Assembly (NCBI RefSeq): GCF_015278315.1
Contig: NZ_JADIJE010000012.1
Location: 1 to 64,000 of the forward strand
Source of the DNA: Microbacterium ureisolvens
Lineage (GTDB): Bacteria; Actinomycetota; Actinomycetes; Actinomycetales; Microbacteriaceae
Direction: 5' to 3'
DNA length: 64,000 bases
Shown one piece after another: positions 1-8,140 of this stretch. Position 1 is the first letter of the stretch. The number at the start of each line of letters is the position of its first letter. Both the position numbers and the translations under genes were made by a program. Under the pieces are notes generated by a model that was not told the origin of the DNA, did not search any database, and was given only the letters and a program-made list of their open reading frames with translations.

Positions 1-213
1 CGCTGCGGGAGACAGGAGCGAAGTGTCGATCACAGGGGCGGTTCGTTCGGCGGCGGCGCCGAGCGGACGGCCTCGCCCGACGGCGCGGGGCAGCTCGACG
101 GCGAGGGGCAGCTCGACGGCGAGCAGGCTGCGGACGGCGTGCCACCGGCATCCGTCCGTCCTTCCGGCGAGCCGGACGCGACCGAGTCCGGCGTGCTCAC
201 CGCGGACCGCTGA
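1..213 (+). CDS. C-terminal end of a probable molybdenum-hydroxylase [2Fe-2S] subunit (partial)
   Basis: Frame 1 is open from the window edge to a TGA at 211-213, nine bases before xdhC. The visible residues begin R-C-G-R-Q-E-R-S-V, which resembles the end of the second iron-sulfur motif (CRCG...R.V) of xanthine-dehydrogenase-type [2Fe-2S] subunits. The remainder is a hydrophilic Gly/Asp/Ala-rich tail containing the direct repeat GQLDGE-GQLDGE, unlike a folded domain. The tight spacing to xdhC, a dedicated maturation factor for such enzymes, supports the assignment. Only about 70 residues are seen, so the family call is an inference; a large catalytic or FAD subunit with a disordered tail is the alternative. 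Confidence 0.5.
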   Translation, partial: RCGRQERSVDHRGGSFGGGAERTASPDGAGQLDGEGQLDGEQAADGVPPASVRPSGEPDATESGVLTADR

Positions 214-222
214 GGCCCGCCG

Positions 223-1068
223 ATGGACTGGCTCGACGCGGCAAGGCGGCTGCGCGACGCGCGCGTTCCCGCCGTGATCGTGACGCTCGCGATGGTGCGC
301 GGGCACGCGCCGCGAAACGGTGGCGCGAAGATGGTCGTCGCCCCCGACGAGGTGTTCGAGACGATCGGCGGAGGCAACCTGGAGGCCACCGCCGTCGCCC
401 GTGCCCGCGCGATGCTGGCGTCGGGGACCGCCGAGCCGGAGCTCCTCACGTTGACGCTGAGCGACAAGGAGATCACCGAGTACGGGGTGCAGTGCTGCGG
501 AGGAGAGGTCACGCTCATGCTGGAGCCGGTGCGCGTGGTGCCGTCGGTCGCGGTGTTCGGGATGGGGCACGTGGGTCTCGAGCTCGCGCGGATCCTCGCC
601 CGACAGCACCTCGACCTCCGTCTGGTCGACTCCCGCGAGTCCATGCTCGAGCCCGCGCGGCTCGGCGGCGACGGGGTGCCCGGACCGCTGTCCGATGCGG
701 TGGCGCACATCCACGTGCACCACGCGCCGGTGCCCGAGGCGGTGCTGCGCGAGGTTCCGCCGGGCACGCACGTGCTCGTCATGACGCACGACCACGCCGA
801 AGACCTCGCGGTCGTCGACCAGGCGCTGCGCACCGAGGGCATCGCCTCGATCGGCCTGATCGGCTCTCGATCGAAGTGGGCCCGCTTCCGCGCACGGCTG
901 ACGGATGCCGGACACGGCGACGACGCCCTCGCCCGCGTCACCACGCCCATCGGCCTGCCCGAGGTCGCCGGCAAGCAGCCCGCGACCATCGCCGTGAGCG
1001 TCGCCGCGCGGCTGCTGCAGCTGATCGAGGAGGCGGCGCCGGCCGCGCCTCGACCGACCGGCGCCTGA
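223..1068 (+). CDS. xdhC: XdhC/CoxI family molybdenum-hydroxylase accessory protein
   Basis: 281 residues, the usual size for XdhC. In this family the protein binds the molybdenum cofactor, assists its sulfuration and inserts it into xanthine dehydrogenase-type enzymes in the cytoplasm. The N-terminal XdhC/CoxI part carries the typical stretch GHAPRNGGAKM and the glycine-rich IGGGNLE, followed by QCCGGEV. The C-terminal Rossmann part shows VFGMGHVGLEL, then THDHAEDL and the conserved IGLIGSRSKWARF, ending with the family's PIGLP. ATG follows the preceding stop by nine bases, so the two genes are probably translated from one message. With the guanine deaminase gene close by, a role in purine breakdown is likely, though the substrate of the oxidase cannot be seen here. 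Confidence 0.92.
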   Translation: MDWLDAARRLRDARVPAVIVTLAMVRGHAPRNGGAKMVVAPDEVFETIGGGNLEATAVARARAMLASGTAEPELLTLTLSDKEITEYGVQCCGGEVTLMLEPVRVVPSVAVFGMGHVGLELARILARQHLDLRLVDSRESMLEPARLGGDGVPGPLSDAVAHIHVHHAPVPEAVLREVPPGTHVLVMTHDHAEDLAVVDQALRTEGIASIGLIGSRSKWARFRARLTDAGHGDDALARVTTPIGLPEVAGKQPATIAVSVAARLLQLIEEAAPAAPRPTGA

Positions 1069-1080
1069 GCCGTGGCCGAC

Positions 1081-1196
1081 GCGTCTCGTCTCGCTCGTTC
1101 CTCGCTCGCTCAACGAGCGGCATCGCCGGACGCACGCCGCCACCGGTCGTTGAGCGGAGGGCGCTCCAGCGCCCGCAGACGAAACGGGCCAAGCGC
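1081..1196. repeat. REP-like intergenic element, inverted pair
   Basis: The spacer between the convergent xdhC and guaD genes holds a reverse-oriented copy (1081-1118, containing CTCGCTCGCTCAACGAGC) and a degenerate forward copy (1145-1196, starting GGTCGTTGAGCG and ending GACGAAACG) of a repeat also found at 17293-17377 and 22608-22684. It may fold as a transcript-end hairpin. Confidence 0.75.
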
Positions 1197-1213
1197 GCGC
1201 GATCAGCCGAGGG

Positions 1214-1705
1214 TCAGTAGTTGATGCGGCTGGCGGTGCGGGCCCACTCCGCGAACGGCGCGATGCGGGCGTCGCCCGGGAGCGCGATCGTCTCGACCGG
1301 CATGATGTCGCGGTGCCCGGGGATGCCGTCGAAGTAGCGGTAGAAGCGGGCGTCGTCGAAGCCTGCGGCGGCCGCGTCCTCGCGGTCGGCGGCGTAGTAC
1401 ACGCGCGCCACCCGGGCCCAGAGCGCGGCGCCGAGGCACATCGGGCACGGCTCGCAGCTCGAGTACAGGGCGGCGCCGGTGAGGTCGAAGGTGCCGAGCC
1501 CCTGGCACGCGCGGCGGATGGCCGTGACCTCGGCGTGCGCCGACGGGTCGAGATCGGCGGTGACGCGGTTGACGCCCTCGAACACCTGCCCATCGGCGGA
1601 GACCACGACCGCGCCGAACGGCCCGCCTGCGTTGCGGACGTTCTCGGTGGCGATCTCGACGGCCCGGGCGAGGTGGCGGGCGGGCGTCCCATCGGTGGAG
1701 GACAT
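1214..1705 (-). CDS. guaD: Guanine deaminase, cytidine-deaminase fold (GuaD type)
   Basis: 163 residues. It probably hydrolyses guanine to xanthine plus ammonia, which would feed a xanthine dehydrogenase. The zinc site of the cytidine/deoxycytidylate deaminase fold is complete: HAEVTAIR gives the His ligand and catalytic Glu, and PCPMC gives two Cys ligands. The later residues YYAADREDAAAAGFDD match the region typical of Bacillus-type GuaD rather than TadA, and this is the main reason for choosing guanine deaminase over tRNA adenosine deaminase. The start is ATG with GGAGG about nine bases upstream and TAGGGT beyond it. It is convergent with xdhC and follows rraA on the same strand. A generic nucleoside deaminase is the fallback call. 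Confidence 0.85.
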   Translation of the reverse strand: MSSTDGTPARHLARAVEIATENVRNAGGPFGAVVVSADGQVFEGVNRVTADLDPSAHAEVTAIRRACQGLGTFDLTGAALYSSCEPCPMCLGAALWARVARVYYAADREDAAAAGFDDARFYRYFDGIPGHRDIMPVETIALPGDARIAPFAEWARTASRINY

Positions 1706-1790
1706 CAGGCCTCCACCCTACGAGCGCGCCGCGGCGCGCGCACCACCCCCGGCGTCGAGGTCGCCCGTCCGTCGAGTGCGCTCGGATCAC

Positions 1791-1851
1791 GTGCTCTCGT
1801 TGAGTGCACACGTTCTGGACCGCGCACAGCATGTGCGCTCGGCGAGAGCAC
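1791..1851. repeat. Long inverted repeat upstream of guaD
   Basis: Arms at 1791-1810 and 1832-1851 (each 20 bases, loop 21) begin and end with GTGCTCTCG and CGAGAGCAC. In a plus-strand RNA the three non-complementary positions become G-U pairs, so all 20 positions pair. In a minus-strand RNA they are A-C mismatches. Confidence 0.7.
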
Positions 1852-1906
1852 GGGCTCTGGGAAGTCAGGGTGGTGCCCCTCCGACCCCGCCGGGGCGCGG
1901 CATCCG

Positions 1907-2371
1907 TCACCGCTCGACCAGCACCCCGTCCTCGTCGGCCCACACGTGCCGCCCGGGCGCGAAGACGACACCGGCGATGGTCACCGGCACGTCGACCTCG
2001 CCGACGCCGCGCTTGGCGCTCTTGCGCGGGTTGGATCCGAGCGCCTTGACGCCGAGGTCGAGCCCGCCGATCGCCGCGCGGTCTCGGACGGCCCCGTGCA
2101 CGATGAGGCCGGCCCATCCATTCGCGACCGCAGACGCGGCGATGAGGTCTCCCACGAGCGCCGACTCGAGCGAGCCGCCGCCGTCGATCACGAGCACGGC
2201 GCCGTCGCCCGGTGTCGCCAGCAGCTCCTTCACGAGCGCGTTGTCGCGGTGGCAGCGCACGGTGCGGACCGGTCCGTCGAACGCGGCGCGCCCGCCGACG
2301 TCGTGGAACTGGAGGGCGAGCGAGTCCAGCTCGTCGCCGCGGTCGTCGTACAGATCGGCCGTCGAGGTCAT
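1907..2371 (-). CDS. rraA: RraA-family protein (4-hydroxy-4-methyl-2-oxoglutarate aldolase-like)
   Basis: 154 residues, the normal length for stand-alone RraA-like proteins. Family members either inhibit RNase E or act as metal-dependent aldolases on hydroxymethyl-oxoglutarate and decarboxylate oxaloacetate; sequence alone does not separate the two. The core is clear: DGGGSLESALVGDLIAASA, then GLIVHGAVRDRAAI (the conserved RD), LGVKALGSNPRKS and the C-terminal GVVFAPGRHVWADEDGVLV. I use the ATG at 2371 because homologues start here (MTSTADLYD) and because TACGGT lies six bases upstream on the coding strand, fitting a leaderless transcript. A longer reading upstream to 2518 is open but is low-complexity and has no family similarity. 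Confidence 0.85.
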   Translation of the reverse strand: MTSTADLYDDRGDELDSLALQFHDVGGRAAFDGPVRTVRCHRDNALVKELLATPGDGAVLVIDGGGSLESALVGDLIAASAVANGWAGLIVHGAVRDRAAIGGLDLGVKALGSNPRKSAKRGVGEVDVPVTIAGVVFAPGRHVWADEDGVLVER

Positions 2372-2711
2372 GACGTCACCGTACGCCGGGCGACGGCGGC
2401 GCGACCGTCCGATGCCGGGAGAAGAACATCCCGATTTCCCCGCGCGCGAATTCCTGCGCGAGATGTCGGCGATTTCCCGCACGTGAAGCTCTTCGCTCCT
2501 CAGGCCTCCCGTCGACATCGCGGTTTCTCGCCGAACGACCGCGCCATCGGCGCCGAGAAGGCGGTCACTCGCCGAGAGACCGCGATCTCGACAGCGTGGT
2601 GTGGCGGGGCGGCGGGGGCGACGGGGGCGACGGGGCGGACCCCCGTCGCGGAGCTCTTCGCCTCGGCGCTAGGAGCCGCCGCGGTCCCGGCCGCGGGTCG
2701 GTTCGGACGCC
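2372..2711. other. Gene-free stretch between rraA and the ArsR-type gene
   Basis: I find no convincing gene here. It contains GCGGTTTCTCGCCGAAC at about 2519-2535, a motif nearly repeated at about 15540, then a reversed partner region (GCCGAGAAGGCGGTCACTCG) about 20 bases on. A short GGGGCGAC tandem run lies near 2610-2640. Confidence 0.5.
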
Positions 2712-3257
2712 TCAATCGGGGGCCGGGCCCCCCGAGGGATTGTGGTCGGGGTGGAGCGTGCTGAAGAACGAGTAGGTGTCGCCGTCGGCGTCGGGGCCGC
2801 GCTCCTTGAACTCGTTGACGAGCTCGTAGAGCCGCTGCTGGAACTCGGCCTTGTGCTCGGCGGTGAGCTTGAGTCCCAGCCACGTCGCGTCGAGATCTTC
2901 GGGGTCGACGCCCTCGATCTGCTGCAGGAACGTCTCGATGAGCACGGGCGAACCCCCGGGCATGGAGGTGCGCCACGAGAGGCCTGTCGCCCGGTATGGG
3001 ACCTCGCGTGCCCCCTGGGCTCCGGTGCGCTCGGCCTCGGCCGCGAGGTAGCCCGTCTGCACCAGCGTGCGCACGTGGTGCAGCATCGTGCCCGGATTGA
3101 GCCCGAGCAGCTCGGCGAGCTCCTTGTTCGTGCGCGACTCGAAGGCGCACAGTCGAAGCACCCGCAGTCGCAGCGGCGAGCTGAGCGCGCGCATGCGCGC
3201 CTCCCCCTCGGGATCGCCGTGGCGAAGCTCGATCCGTTCTTCCTGGTCGTCGCCCAC
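2712..3257 (-). CDS. ArsR-type winged-helix repressor
   Basis: About 181 residues. The N-terminal part is a winged helix of the ArsR/HTH_20 type: RALSSPLRLRVLRLCAFESRTNKELAELLG, then NPGTMLHHVRTLVQTGYL as recognition helix and wing. The C-terminal half (ETFLQQIEG...LTAEHKAEFQQRLYELVNEF) resembles the dimer/ligand part of such regulators. No metal-binding Cys pair is visible, so a drug or organic ligand is more likely than a metal. I choose the GTG at 3257 because it leaves both palindromic operators (3276-3295 and 3307-3326) in the gap to the divergent exporter gene; an ATG at 3323 would place them inside the coding region. It probably represses itself and the exporter. Confidence 0.85.
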   Translation of the reverse strand: MGDDQEERIELRHGDPEGEARMRALSSPLRLRVLRLCAFESRTNKELAELLGLNPGTMLHHVRTLVQTGYLAAEAERTGAQGAREVPYRATGLSWRTSMPGGSPVLIETFLQQIEGVDPEDLDATWLGLKLTAEHKAEFQQRLYELVNEFKERGPDADGDTYSFFSTLHPDHNPSGGPAPD

Positions 3258-3275
3258 GGCCTCAGCGTACAAGAG

Positions 3276-3295
3276 TGATTGACAGTTCTCAATCG
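3276..3295. promoter_or_regulatory. Palindromic operator 1, ArsR/MFS divergent region
   Basis: GATTGA and TCAATC form a perfect inverted repeat with a six-base centre (TGATTGACAGTTCTCAATCG). Same core as operator 2, with centres 31 bases apart, about three helical turns. Confidence 0.75.
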
Positions 3296-3306
3296 GTGGC
3301 GCACAC

Positions 3307-3326
3307 TGATTGACATGTCCCAATCA
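3307..3326. promoter_or_regulatory. Palindromic operator 2, overlapping the exporter start
   Basis: TGATTGACATGTCCCAATCA has arms TGATTG and CAATCA around an eight-base centre. It covers the ATG at 3315, so a bound repressor would block the transcription start or ribosome entry of the exporter gene. Confidence 0.75.
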
Positions 3327-4823
3327 GACGAGCTGTCGCCGGCCGATGCCGTCCGCGACGAGCTCGCCCCCGAGACCCTCGCCGAAGCCCGGGCGGAAGC
3401 CGTGACCCTCACGTCCCGCGCCGGCGCCGACGAGGCCGTGGAGGCGGATCAGGATGCCGCGGCACGCGCCGGCACCGGCCACGGCACCGCCACGTCGACC
3501 GCGGCGGCCACGCCCGGACGGCCTGCTCCCGCGGCGACGGGCTCGCTGTGGCGCGACCGCAACTTCCTCACCCTGTGGAGCGGCCAGGCGCTGAGCCAGT
3601 TCGGCGCGCAGATCACCGAGCTGGCGATCCCCGTGCTCGCGGTGCTCGCCCTCGACGCGACGGAGTGGGAAGTCGGCGTGCTCGGCGCGGCGCAGGTCGC
3701 GGCTTTCCTCATCGTGGGCCTGCCGGCCGGCGCGTGGATCGACCGCATGCGCAAGCGGCACGTCATGATCGTCGCCGACGCCGTGAGAGCGGCGGCACTG
3801 GGTATGCTCCCCGTGCTCGCGCTCCTCGGCGTGCTGCAGATCTGGCACATGATCGCGGTGGCCCTGATCATGGGGGTCGCCACCGTCTTCTTCGACGTGT
3901 CGAACCAGAGCATCGTCCCGTCGCTGGTGCGTACGAAGCAGATCGCCGAGGCCAACGGCAAGCTGCAGTCGACCGAGCAGCTCGCCGGCCTCGCCGGCCC
4001 CGCGGTCGGCGGGTGGCTCGTCGGGGTCCTCGCCGCGCCTTTCGCGATCCTGATCACCGTCGGCACGTACCTGGCGTCGTTCGTGGCCCTGCTGTTCACC
4101 CGCGATCACGAGAAGCTGCGCGATCCCGAGGACCACCAGCCGCTGCTCCACGAGATCGGCGAGGGCCTGCGCTGGGTGTTCGGCAACCCGCTGCTGCGCC
4201 GCATCGTGCTGACGACGGGGACGGCGAACTTCTTCGGCACGCTGTCGATGACGCTGCTGCCGATCTTCGCGCTGCGCGAGCTCGGGCTCACCCCGGCGAT
4301 GCTCGGTATCGTGTTCTCGCTGTCGGCCGTCGGCGGCCTGCTCGGCGCCATCGCGACGCCCCGGATCGTGGCGCGCATCGGCGAGGCGCGGGCGATCCCG
4401 ATCAGCGCCATCGCGTTCTCGGTCACGCCGTTCTTCCTGCCGGCCATCTCGCTGGTCCCGGCGCTGGCATTCCCGCTGCTGGTCGTGCAGTTCTTCCTCT
4501 CGAGCTTCACCGTGCTGCTGTACAACATCACGCAGGTGACGTTCCGCCAGCGCATCACACCGCCGCGGCTGCTCGGCCGTATGAACGCGTCGGTGCGCTT
4601 CGTCGTCTGGGGTGTCATGCCCATCGCCGCGCTCCTGGCCGGCGCCCTCGGAACCTGGATCGGCACCGTTCCCACGCTGTGGATCGCCGCGAGCTTCGAG
4701 CTGTTCGCGTGTCTGTTCGTCGTGATCGGCCCGTTCTGGGGCATGCGGGAGCTCCCCGACGCCCACGCCGAGCACGACGTGGCGGCTGCCGTCGACGCGC
4801 AGCCCGCCGAGTCGGATCGCTGA
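3315..4823 (+). CDS. MFS exporter, EntS/DHA3-like
   Basis: 502 residues. After a hydrophilic, Ala-rich N-terminal extension of about 75 residues comes a standard twelve-helix major-facilitator body. It opens with NFLTLWSGQALSQFGAQIT, with the loop 2-3 signature AGAWIDRMRKRHVMI and later VFFDVSNQSIVPSLV and NGKLQSTEQLAGLAGPAVGG, which are typical of enterobactin-exporter-like permeases. It probably pumps a small hydrophobic compound out of the cell. The start ATG lies inside a palindromic operator, and no good ribosome site precedes it, so the message may be leaderless. Divergence from an ArsR-type gene suggests substrate-induced derepression. The substrate is unknown. Confidence 0.88.
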   Translation: MSQSDELSPADAVRDELAPETLAEARAEAVTLTSRAGADEAVEADQDAAARAGTGHGTATSTAAATPGRPAPAATGSLWRDRNFLTLWSGQALSQFGAQITELAIPVLAVLALDATEWEVGVLGAAQVAAFLIVGLPAGAWIDRMRKRHVMIVADAVRAAALGMLPVLALLGVLQIWHMIAVALIMGVATVFFDVSNQSIVPSLVRTKQIAEANGKLQSTEQLAGLAGPAVGGWLVGVLAAPFAILITVGTYLASFVALLFTRDHEKLRDPEDHQPLLHEIGEGLRWVFGNPLLRRIVLTTGTANFFGTLSMTLLPIFALRELGLTPAMLGIVFSLSAVGGLLGAIATPRIVARIGEARAIPISAIAFSVTPFFLPAISLVPALAFPLLVVQFFLSSFTVLLYNITQVTFRQRITPPRLLGRMNASVRFVVWGVMPIAALLAGALGTWIGTVPTLWIAASFELFACLFVVIGPFWGMRELPDAHAEHDVAAAVDAQPAESDR

Positions 4824-4834
4824 CATCGGGTCAC

Positions 4835-4875
4835 GGATGCCTCGGCCCGCCGTGCAGGGTCGGGTCGAGGCATCC
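4835..4875. terminator. Candidate terminator hairpin after the MFS gene
   Basis: GGATGCCTCG (4835-4844) and CGAGGCATCC (4866-4875) are perfect ten-base arms twelve bases after the stop. No T-run follows. The same ten-base pair of arms occurs at 16035-16044 and 16065-16074. Confidence 0.55.
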
Positions 4876-5009
4876 GCTCTTCTGCCGTGCCGTGCGTTCG
4901 GCATCCGCTCTCTCGCCGGCGCACGACGAGAGTGCGGCGGGGATACCCCACGCCTCTGAATCCGGCAAGCCCGTGCCCACAGGCGGTTGCGGCGTGCTTA
5001 GGTTGCTCC

Positions 5010-6167
5010 ATGACGGCCCGCATCGTCTCGATCGGCACAGCTGTTCCCTCCACCCGGATCGCACAGGGGGTGGCACGCGACATCTTCGCGGCGCAGGAGG
5101 GCGTCGACCGGCTCGCGCAGCGCCTCATCCGCGCCGTCTTCGACGCCTCGGCGATCGAGCACCGGCATACCGTGCTGCGGGAGTTCGCGCCCGCCGCCGT
5201 CGCCGATCCGGCCGATCCGGCCGCGTTCTCGGACGCCGACGGGCGTCTGCTCTCTCCCACCACCGGTGCCCGCAACGAGCGGTACATCGCGGCGGCGCCG
5301 GAGCTCACGGCCGCCGCCGCGCGCCGCGCACTGCTGGACGGCGGCGTGGATCCGGCCGCGGTCACCCACATCGTCACGGTGTCGTGCACCGGCCTGTTCG
5401 CGCCCGGACCGGACTATCGCCTCGTACGCGATCTGGGCCTCAGCCCCACGGTCGAGCGCGTCAATGTCGGCTTCATGGGCTGCGCCGCGGCACTCCCGGC
5501 GCTGCGGGTGGCTACGGCTCTCGCGGCCACACGGCCGGACGCCGTCGTGCTCGTCGTGTGCACCGAACTCTGCACGCTGCACCTGCGGCCCTCGAGCGAT
5601 CCGCAGCAGATCGTGGCCTCGTCGGTGTTCGCCGACGGCGCGGCCGCGGCGATCGTCACCGCCGACCCCGCCGCCGGGCGGCCCGGGGGTCTGGAACTGG
5701 ACCGCTTCGGCACCGCCCTGACCGATGAGGGCGAGACCGACATGGTGTGGACCATCGGCGACAACGGCTTCGAGATGATCCTCTCGGCCGAGGTGCCGCG
5801 CATCATCGGCCGCGAGATCCGCGGCGCGGTGGGCCGGTTCCTGGGAGACGACGACCCGCCCGAAGTGTGGGCGGTGCACCCCGGCGGCCGCAGCGTGCTC
5901 GACCGCGTCGAGGGCGGCCTCGACCTCCCGCCCGACGCGCTCACCGCCTCGCGCGCGGTGCTGCGCGACTTCGGCAACATGTCGAGCGCGACGATCCTGT
6001 TCATCCTCGAGACGCTGCTGCGCGACGAGGCTATCGCCGACGGCGCCCGCGTCGCGGGTCTCGCCTTCGGCCCTGGCCTCACCGTCGAGTCGGCGCTCAT
6101 GACGCGCCGGCGCCCGGCGGCGCAGACCGACGACGACCTCGCGTTAGCCCTGGCGGCCATCGCGTGA
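5010..6167 (+). CDS. Type III polyketide synthase (chalcone/stilbene synthase family)
   Basis: 385 residues, full length. The thiolase-fold catalytic triad is visible: Cys158 in GFMGCAAALPAL, His290 in WAVHPGGRSVLD and Asn323 in FGNMSSATILF. Enzymes of this family extend a CoA or acyl starter with malonyl-CoA and cyclise it. Followed by a methyltransferase and an FAD oxygenase, it matches the layout of the Streptomyces srsABC phenolic-lipid genes, so an alkylresorcinol or alkylpyrone is the likely product class (inference). I use the ATG at 5010, with TAGGTT five bases upstream; a longer reading from 4887 has no family similarity. The previous gene is separated by a hairpin, so this begins a new operon. 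Confidence 0.9.
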   Translation: MTARIVSIGTAVPSTRIAQGVARDIFAAQEGVDRLAQRLIRAVFDASAIEHRHTVLREFAPAAVADPADPAAFSDADGRLLSPTTGARNERYIAAAPELTAAAARRALLDGGVDPAAVTHIVTVSCTGLFAPGPDYRLVRDLGLSPTVERVNVGFMGCAAALPALRVATALAATRPDAVVLVVCTELCTLHLRPSSDPQQIVASSVFADGAAAAIVTADPAAGRPGGLELDRFGTALTDEGETDMVWTIGDNGFEMILSAEVPRIIGREIRGAVGRFLGDDDPPEVWAVHPGGRSVLDRVEGGLDLPPDALTASRAVLRDFGNMSSATILFILETLLRDEAIADGARVAGLAFGPGLTVESALMTRRRPAAQTDDDLALALAAIA

Positions 6168-6214
6168 GCACGACGGGGCGCCTCGCCGCGCGCGCGAGAG
6201 CGGCTGGGGTAGCG

Positions 6215-6248
6215 GTGAGGGTCCGGGTCGGCGGTGTGAGGGTCCGGG
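6215..6248 (+). repeat. Thirteen-base direct repeat before the methyltransferase start
   Basis: GTGAGGGTCCGGG occurs at 6215-6227 and 6236-6248, a 21-base period, in the spacer between the polyketide synthase and methyltransferase genes. The second copy leads into the ribosome site GGGAGG. Confidence 0.6.
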
Positions 6249-6255
6249 AGGCGAC

Positions 6256-6960
6256 GTGAGCCTCGCCGTCCGCGACGACCGCCTCGCCGAGCTCATGGAC
6301 GATCCGGCGTGCGATCCCGATCGCCTGGCGGCCACGCTGCGCCGCTTCGGCACGGTCAACCGCGTCGTCTCAGGTTGGGGTGTCGTGTACCGCACGCAGC
6401 TGCGCCCGTACCTGGCCGCCCTCGGCCGTCCCGCCGAGGTGCTCGACATCGGCTCGGGCGGCGGCGACCTGGTCGCGCGGCTGGCCGCGGCGGCCCGCCG
6501 TGACGGCCTGGCGGTGACGTGGACCGGCATCGACCCCGACCCCCGCGCGCACGAGGTCGCGCAGTCCCGTCCGGCGATCGCCGGCGCGACGTTCCGGAGC
6601 ACGGATGCCGCGACCCTCGTCGGCGAGGGGCGCACGTACGACGCGGTGCTGTCGAACCACGTGCTTCACCATCTGGGCGAGGACCTCGGCTCATTCGCCG
6701 ACGAATCGCGGGCCCTCTCGCGCGGCATCGTCCTGCACAGCGACATCGCCCGCTCGCGCCTGGCCTACGGGCTCTACGCCGTCGGCATCACGCCGTTCGC
6801 CGCCGGCACGTTCCTGCGCACCGACGGGCTCCGCTCCATCCGTCGCAGCTACACCCGCGCAGAGCTGGCAGCGGCTCTCGATGCGACCAGCCCGGGAACC
6901 TGGGCGGTGCGGATGCCGGTCCCCTTCCGGATCGTCGCGGCGGCGCGCGGCCATGCGTGA
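6256..6960 (+). CDS. Class I SAM-dependent methyltransferase
   Basis: 234 residues. The nucleotide-binding motif LDIGSGGGDLVARLA and the acidic TGIDPDPRAHEVA at the end of strand 2 are typical of class I methyltransferases; NHVLHHL marks motif IV, as in ubiquinone/menaquinone-type and polyketide O- or C-methyltransferases. In an srs-like operon the equivalent enzyme (SrsB) methylates the resorcinol ring made by the polyketide synthase, and that is the proposed role. It starts with GTG, well placed behind GGGAGG. Its last bases overlap the start of the FAD gene (ATGCGTGA), so the two are translationally coupled. Confidence 0.85.
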   Translation: MSLAVRDDRLAELMDDPACDPDRLAATLRRFGTVNRVVSGWGVVYRTQLRPYLAALGRPAEVLDIGSGGGDLVARLAAAARRDGLAVTWTGIDPDPRAHEVAQSRPAIAGATFRSTDAATLVGEGRTYDAVLSNHVLHHLGEDLGSFADESRALSRGIVLHSDIARSRLAYGLYAVGITPFAAGTFLRTDGLRSIRRSYTRAELAAALDATSPGTWAVRMPVPFRIVAAARGHA

Positions 6961-8092
6961 GGTCACGATCGTCGGCGCCGGCCCGGTCGGCCTGCTGCTC
7001 GCCGGCGAACTCGCGCGACGCGGCATCGACGCCGAGCTGCTGGAGCGGCGACCCGCCGCGGGCGGCGGCACCCGCGCCATCGGCATCCACTCCCCCGTCC
7101 TGTCCGCGCTCGAGAACTCCGGCGTCACCGATCGACTCCTCGCCGAGGCCGTGCGGGTGCGCAGCGGTGAGGCCCGCTCGCGGGGGCGCCTGCTGGGCAC
7201 CCTGCACTTCGACGTGCTCGCTCGGCGCTTCCCGTTCGTCGCGACCCTGCCGCAGGCGACGACGGAGTCGGTGCTCGGCACCGACGCCCCGGAGCCGCTG
7301 CGCGGCGCGCACGTGCTCGCGGTGATCCCCCGGCCGAGCGGGGTCGTCGTGCGCGCCGGTCACCTCGGACGCCCGATCGAGTTCGAGAGCCGCATCGTGG
7401 TCGTGGCCGGCGGCGCGGCCGGGCGAAGCCTCGTCTACCGCGACGGGGGCGTGAAGGCGCGCGCGTACCCCGACCGATATCTGATGACGGATGCCGCCAC
7501 CCCCGCCCGCGCCGACGACGAGGTCGCGGTGATCCATCTCGACCCCGACGGGGTGCTCGAGTCCTTCCCGCTCCCCGGGGGGCGGCGCCGCTTCGTCGCC
7601 TGGGACCCGGACGGCGCCGACGACGCCGAGGACGCTCGCGCAGAGCGTCTGCGGGAGGCGCTCGCGCGGCGCGGCGAAGAGGACGCGGCGGCGACGATCG
7701 CGGCGGCGACCTCGTTCGGCGTTCGGCGCGTGGTCGCTCCGCGCCTGCGCAACGGGCGGGTCTTCGCGATCGGCGACACCGCCCACGAGGTGAGCCCGAT
7801 CGGCGGTCAGGGGATGAACCTCGGTCTGCTCGACGCCGTGACACTCGCACCGCTCCTCGCCGACTGGGTGCGGACCGGGACGGTGCCCGAGCGGGAGCTG
7901 CGCGGCTGGGAGGAGCGGCGGATCCGGTCGGCGCGTCGCGCCGCCGCGCTGGCGTCGGTCAACACGTCGCTGGGACGGCCGCTCGGGCGTTCCGACGCGG
8001 TGCGGCGGGCGGCCGTGCGCGCGATGCTCTCGACGGCCGCCGTCACAGTGTTCGCCCGGGCGTACGCGATGGGCTTCGACGCCGACGCCTGA
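6953..8092 (+). CDS. FAD-dependent aromatic hydroxylase/oxidoreductase (SrsC-like)
   Basis: 379 residues. The dinucleotide fold VGAGPVGLLLAGELARRG lies at the extreme N-terminus, and the second FAD motif GDTAHEVSPIGGQGMNLGLLDA near residue 270 is that of PF01494-type aromatic hydroxylases. In the phenolic-lipid pathway the third enzyme hydroxylates the methylated resorcinol, giving a quinone-type lipid; this gene holds the same position and I infer the same role. Geranylgeranyl-reductase-like oxidoreductases share the fold and are the alternative. The ATG overlaps the methyltransferase stop by eight bases. A strong hairpin follows the gene. Confidence 0.85.
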   Translation: MREVTIVGAGPVGLLLAGELARRGIDAELLERRPAAGGGTRAIGIHSPVLSALENSGVTDRLLAEAVRVRSGEARSRGRLLGTLHFDVLARRFPFVATLPQATTESVLGTDAPEPLRGAHVLAVIPRPSGVVVRAGHLGRPIEFESRIVVVAGGAAGRSLVYRDGGVKARAYPDRYLMTDAATPARADDEVAVIHLDPDGVLESFPLPGGRRRFVAWDPDGADDAEDARAERLREALARRGEEDAAATIAAATSFGVRRVVAPRLRNGRVFAIGDTAHEVSPIGGQGMNLGLLDAVTLAPLLADWVRTGTVPERELRGWEERRIRSARRAAALASVNTSLGRPLGRSDAVRRAAVRAMLSTAAVTVFARAYAMGFDADA

Positions 8093-8140
8093 GGCCGGCC
8101 GCTTCGCCGGGTCGCGGCATCCGTCCGTCCGGTGCATGTG

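Noticed and set aside
1907..2518. Longer rraA reading starting at 2518
   Set aside because: The extra 49 residues are basic and low in complexity and include the probable promoter. The family alignment begins at 2371.
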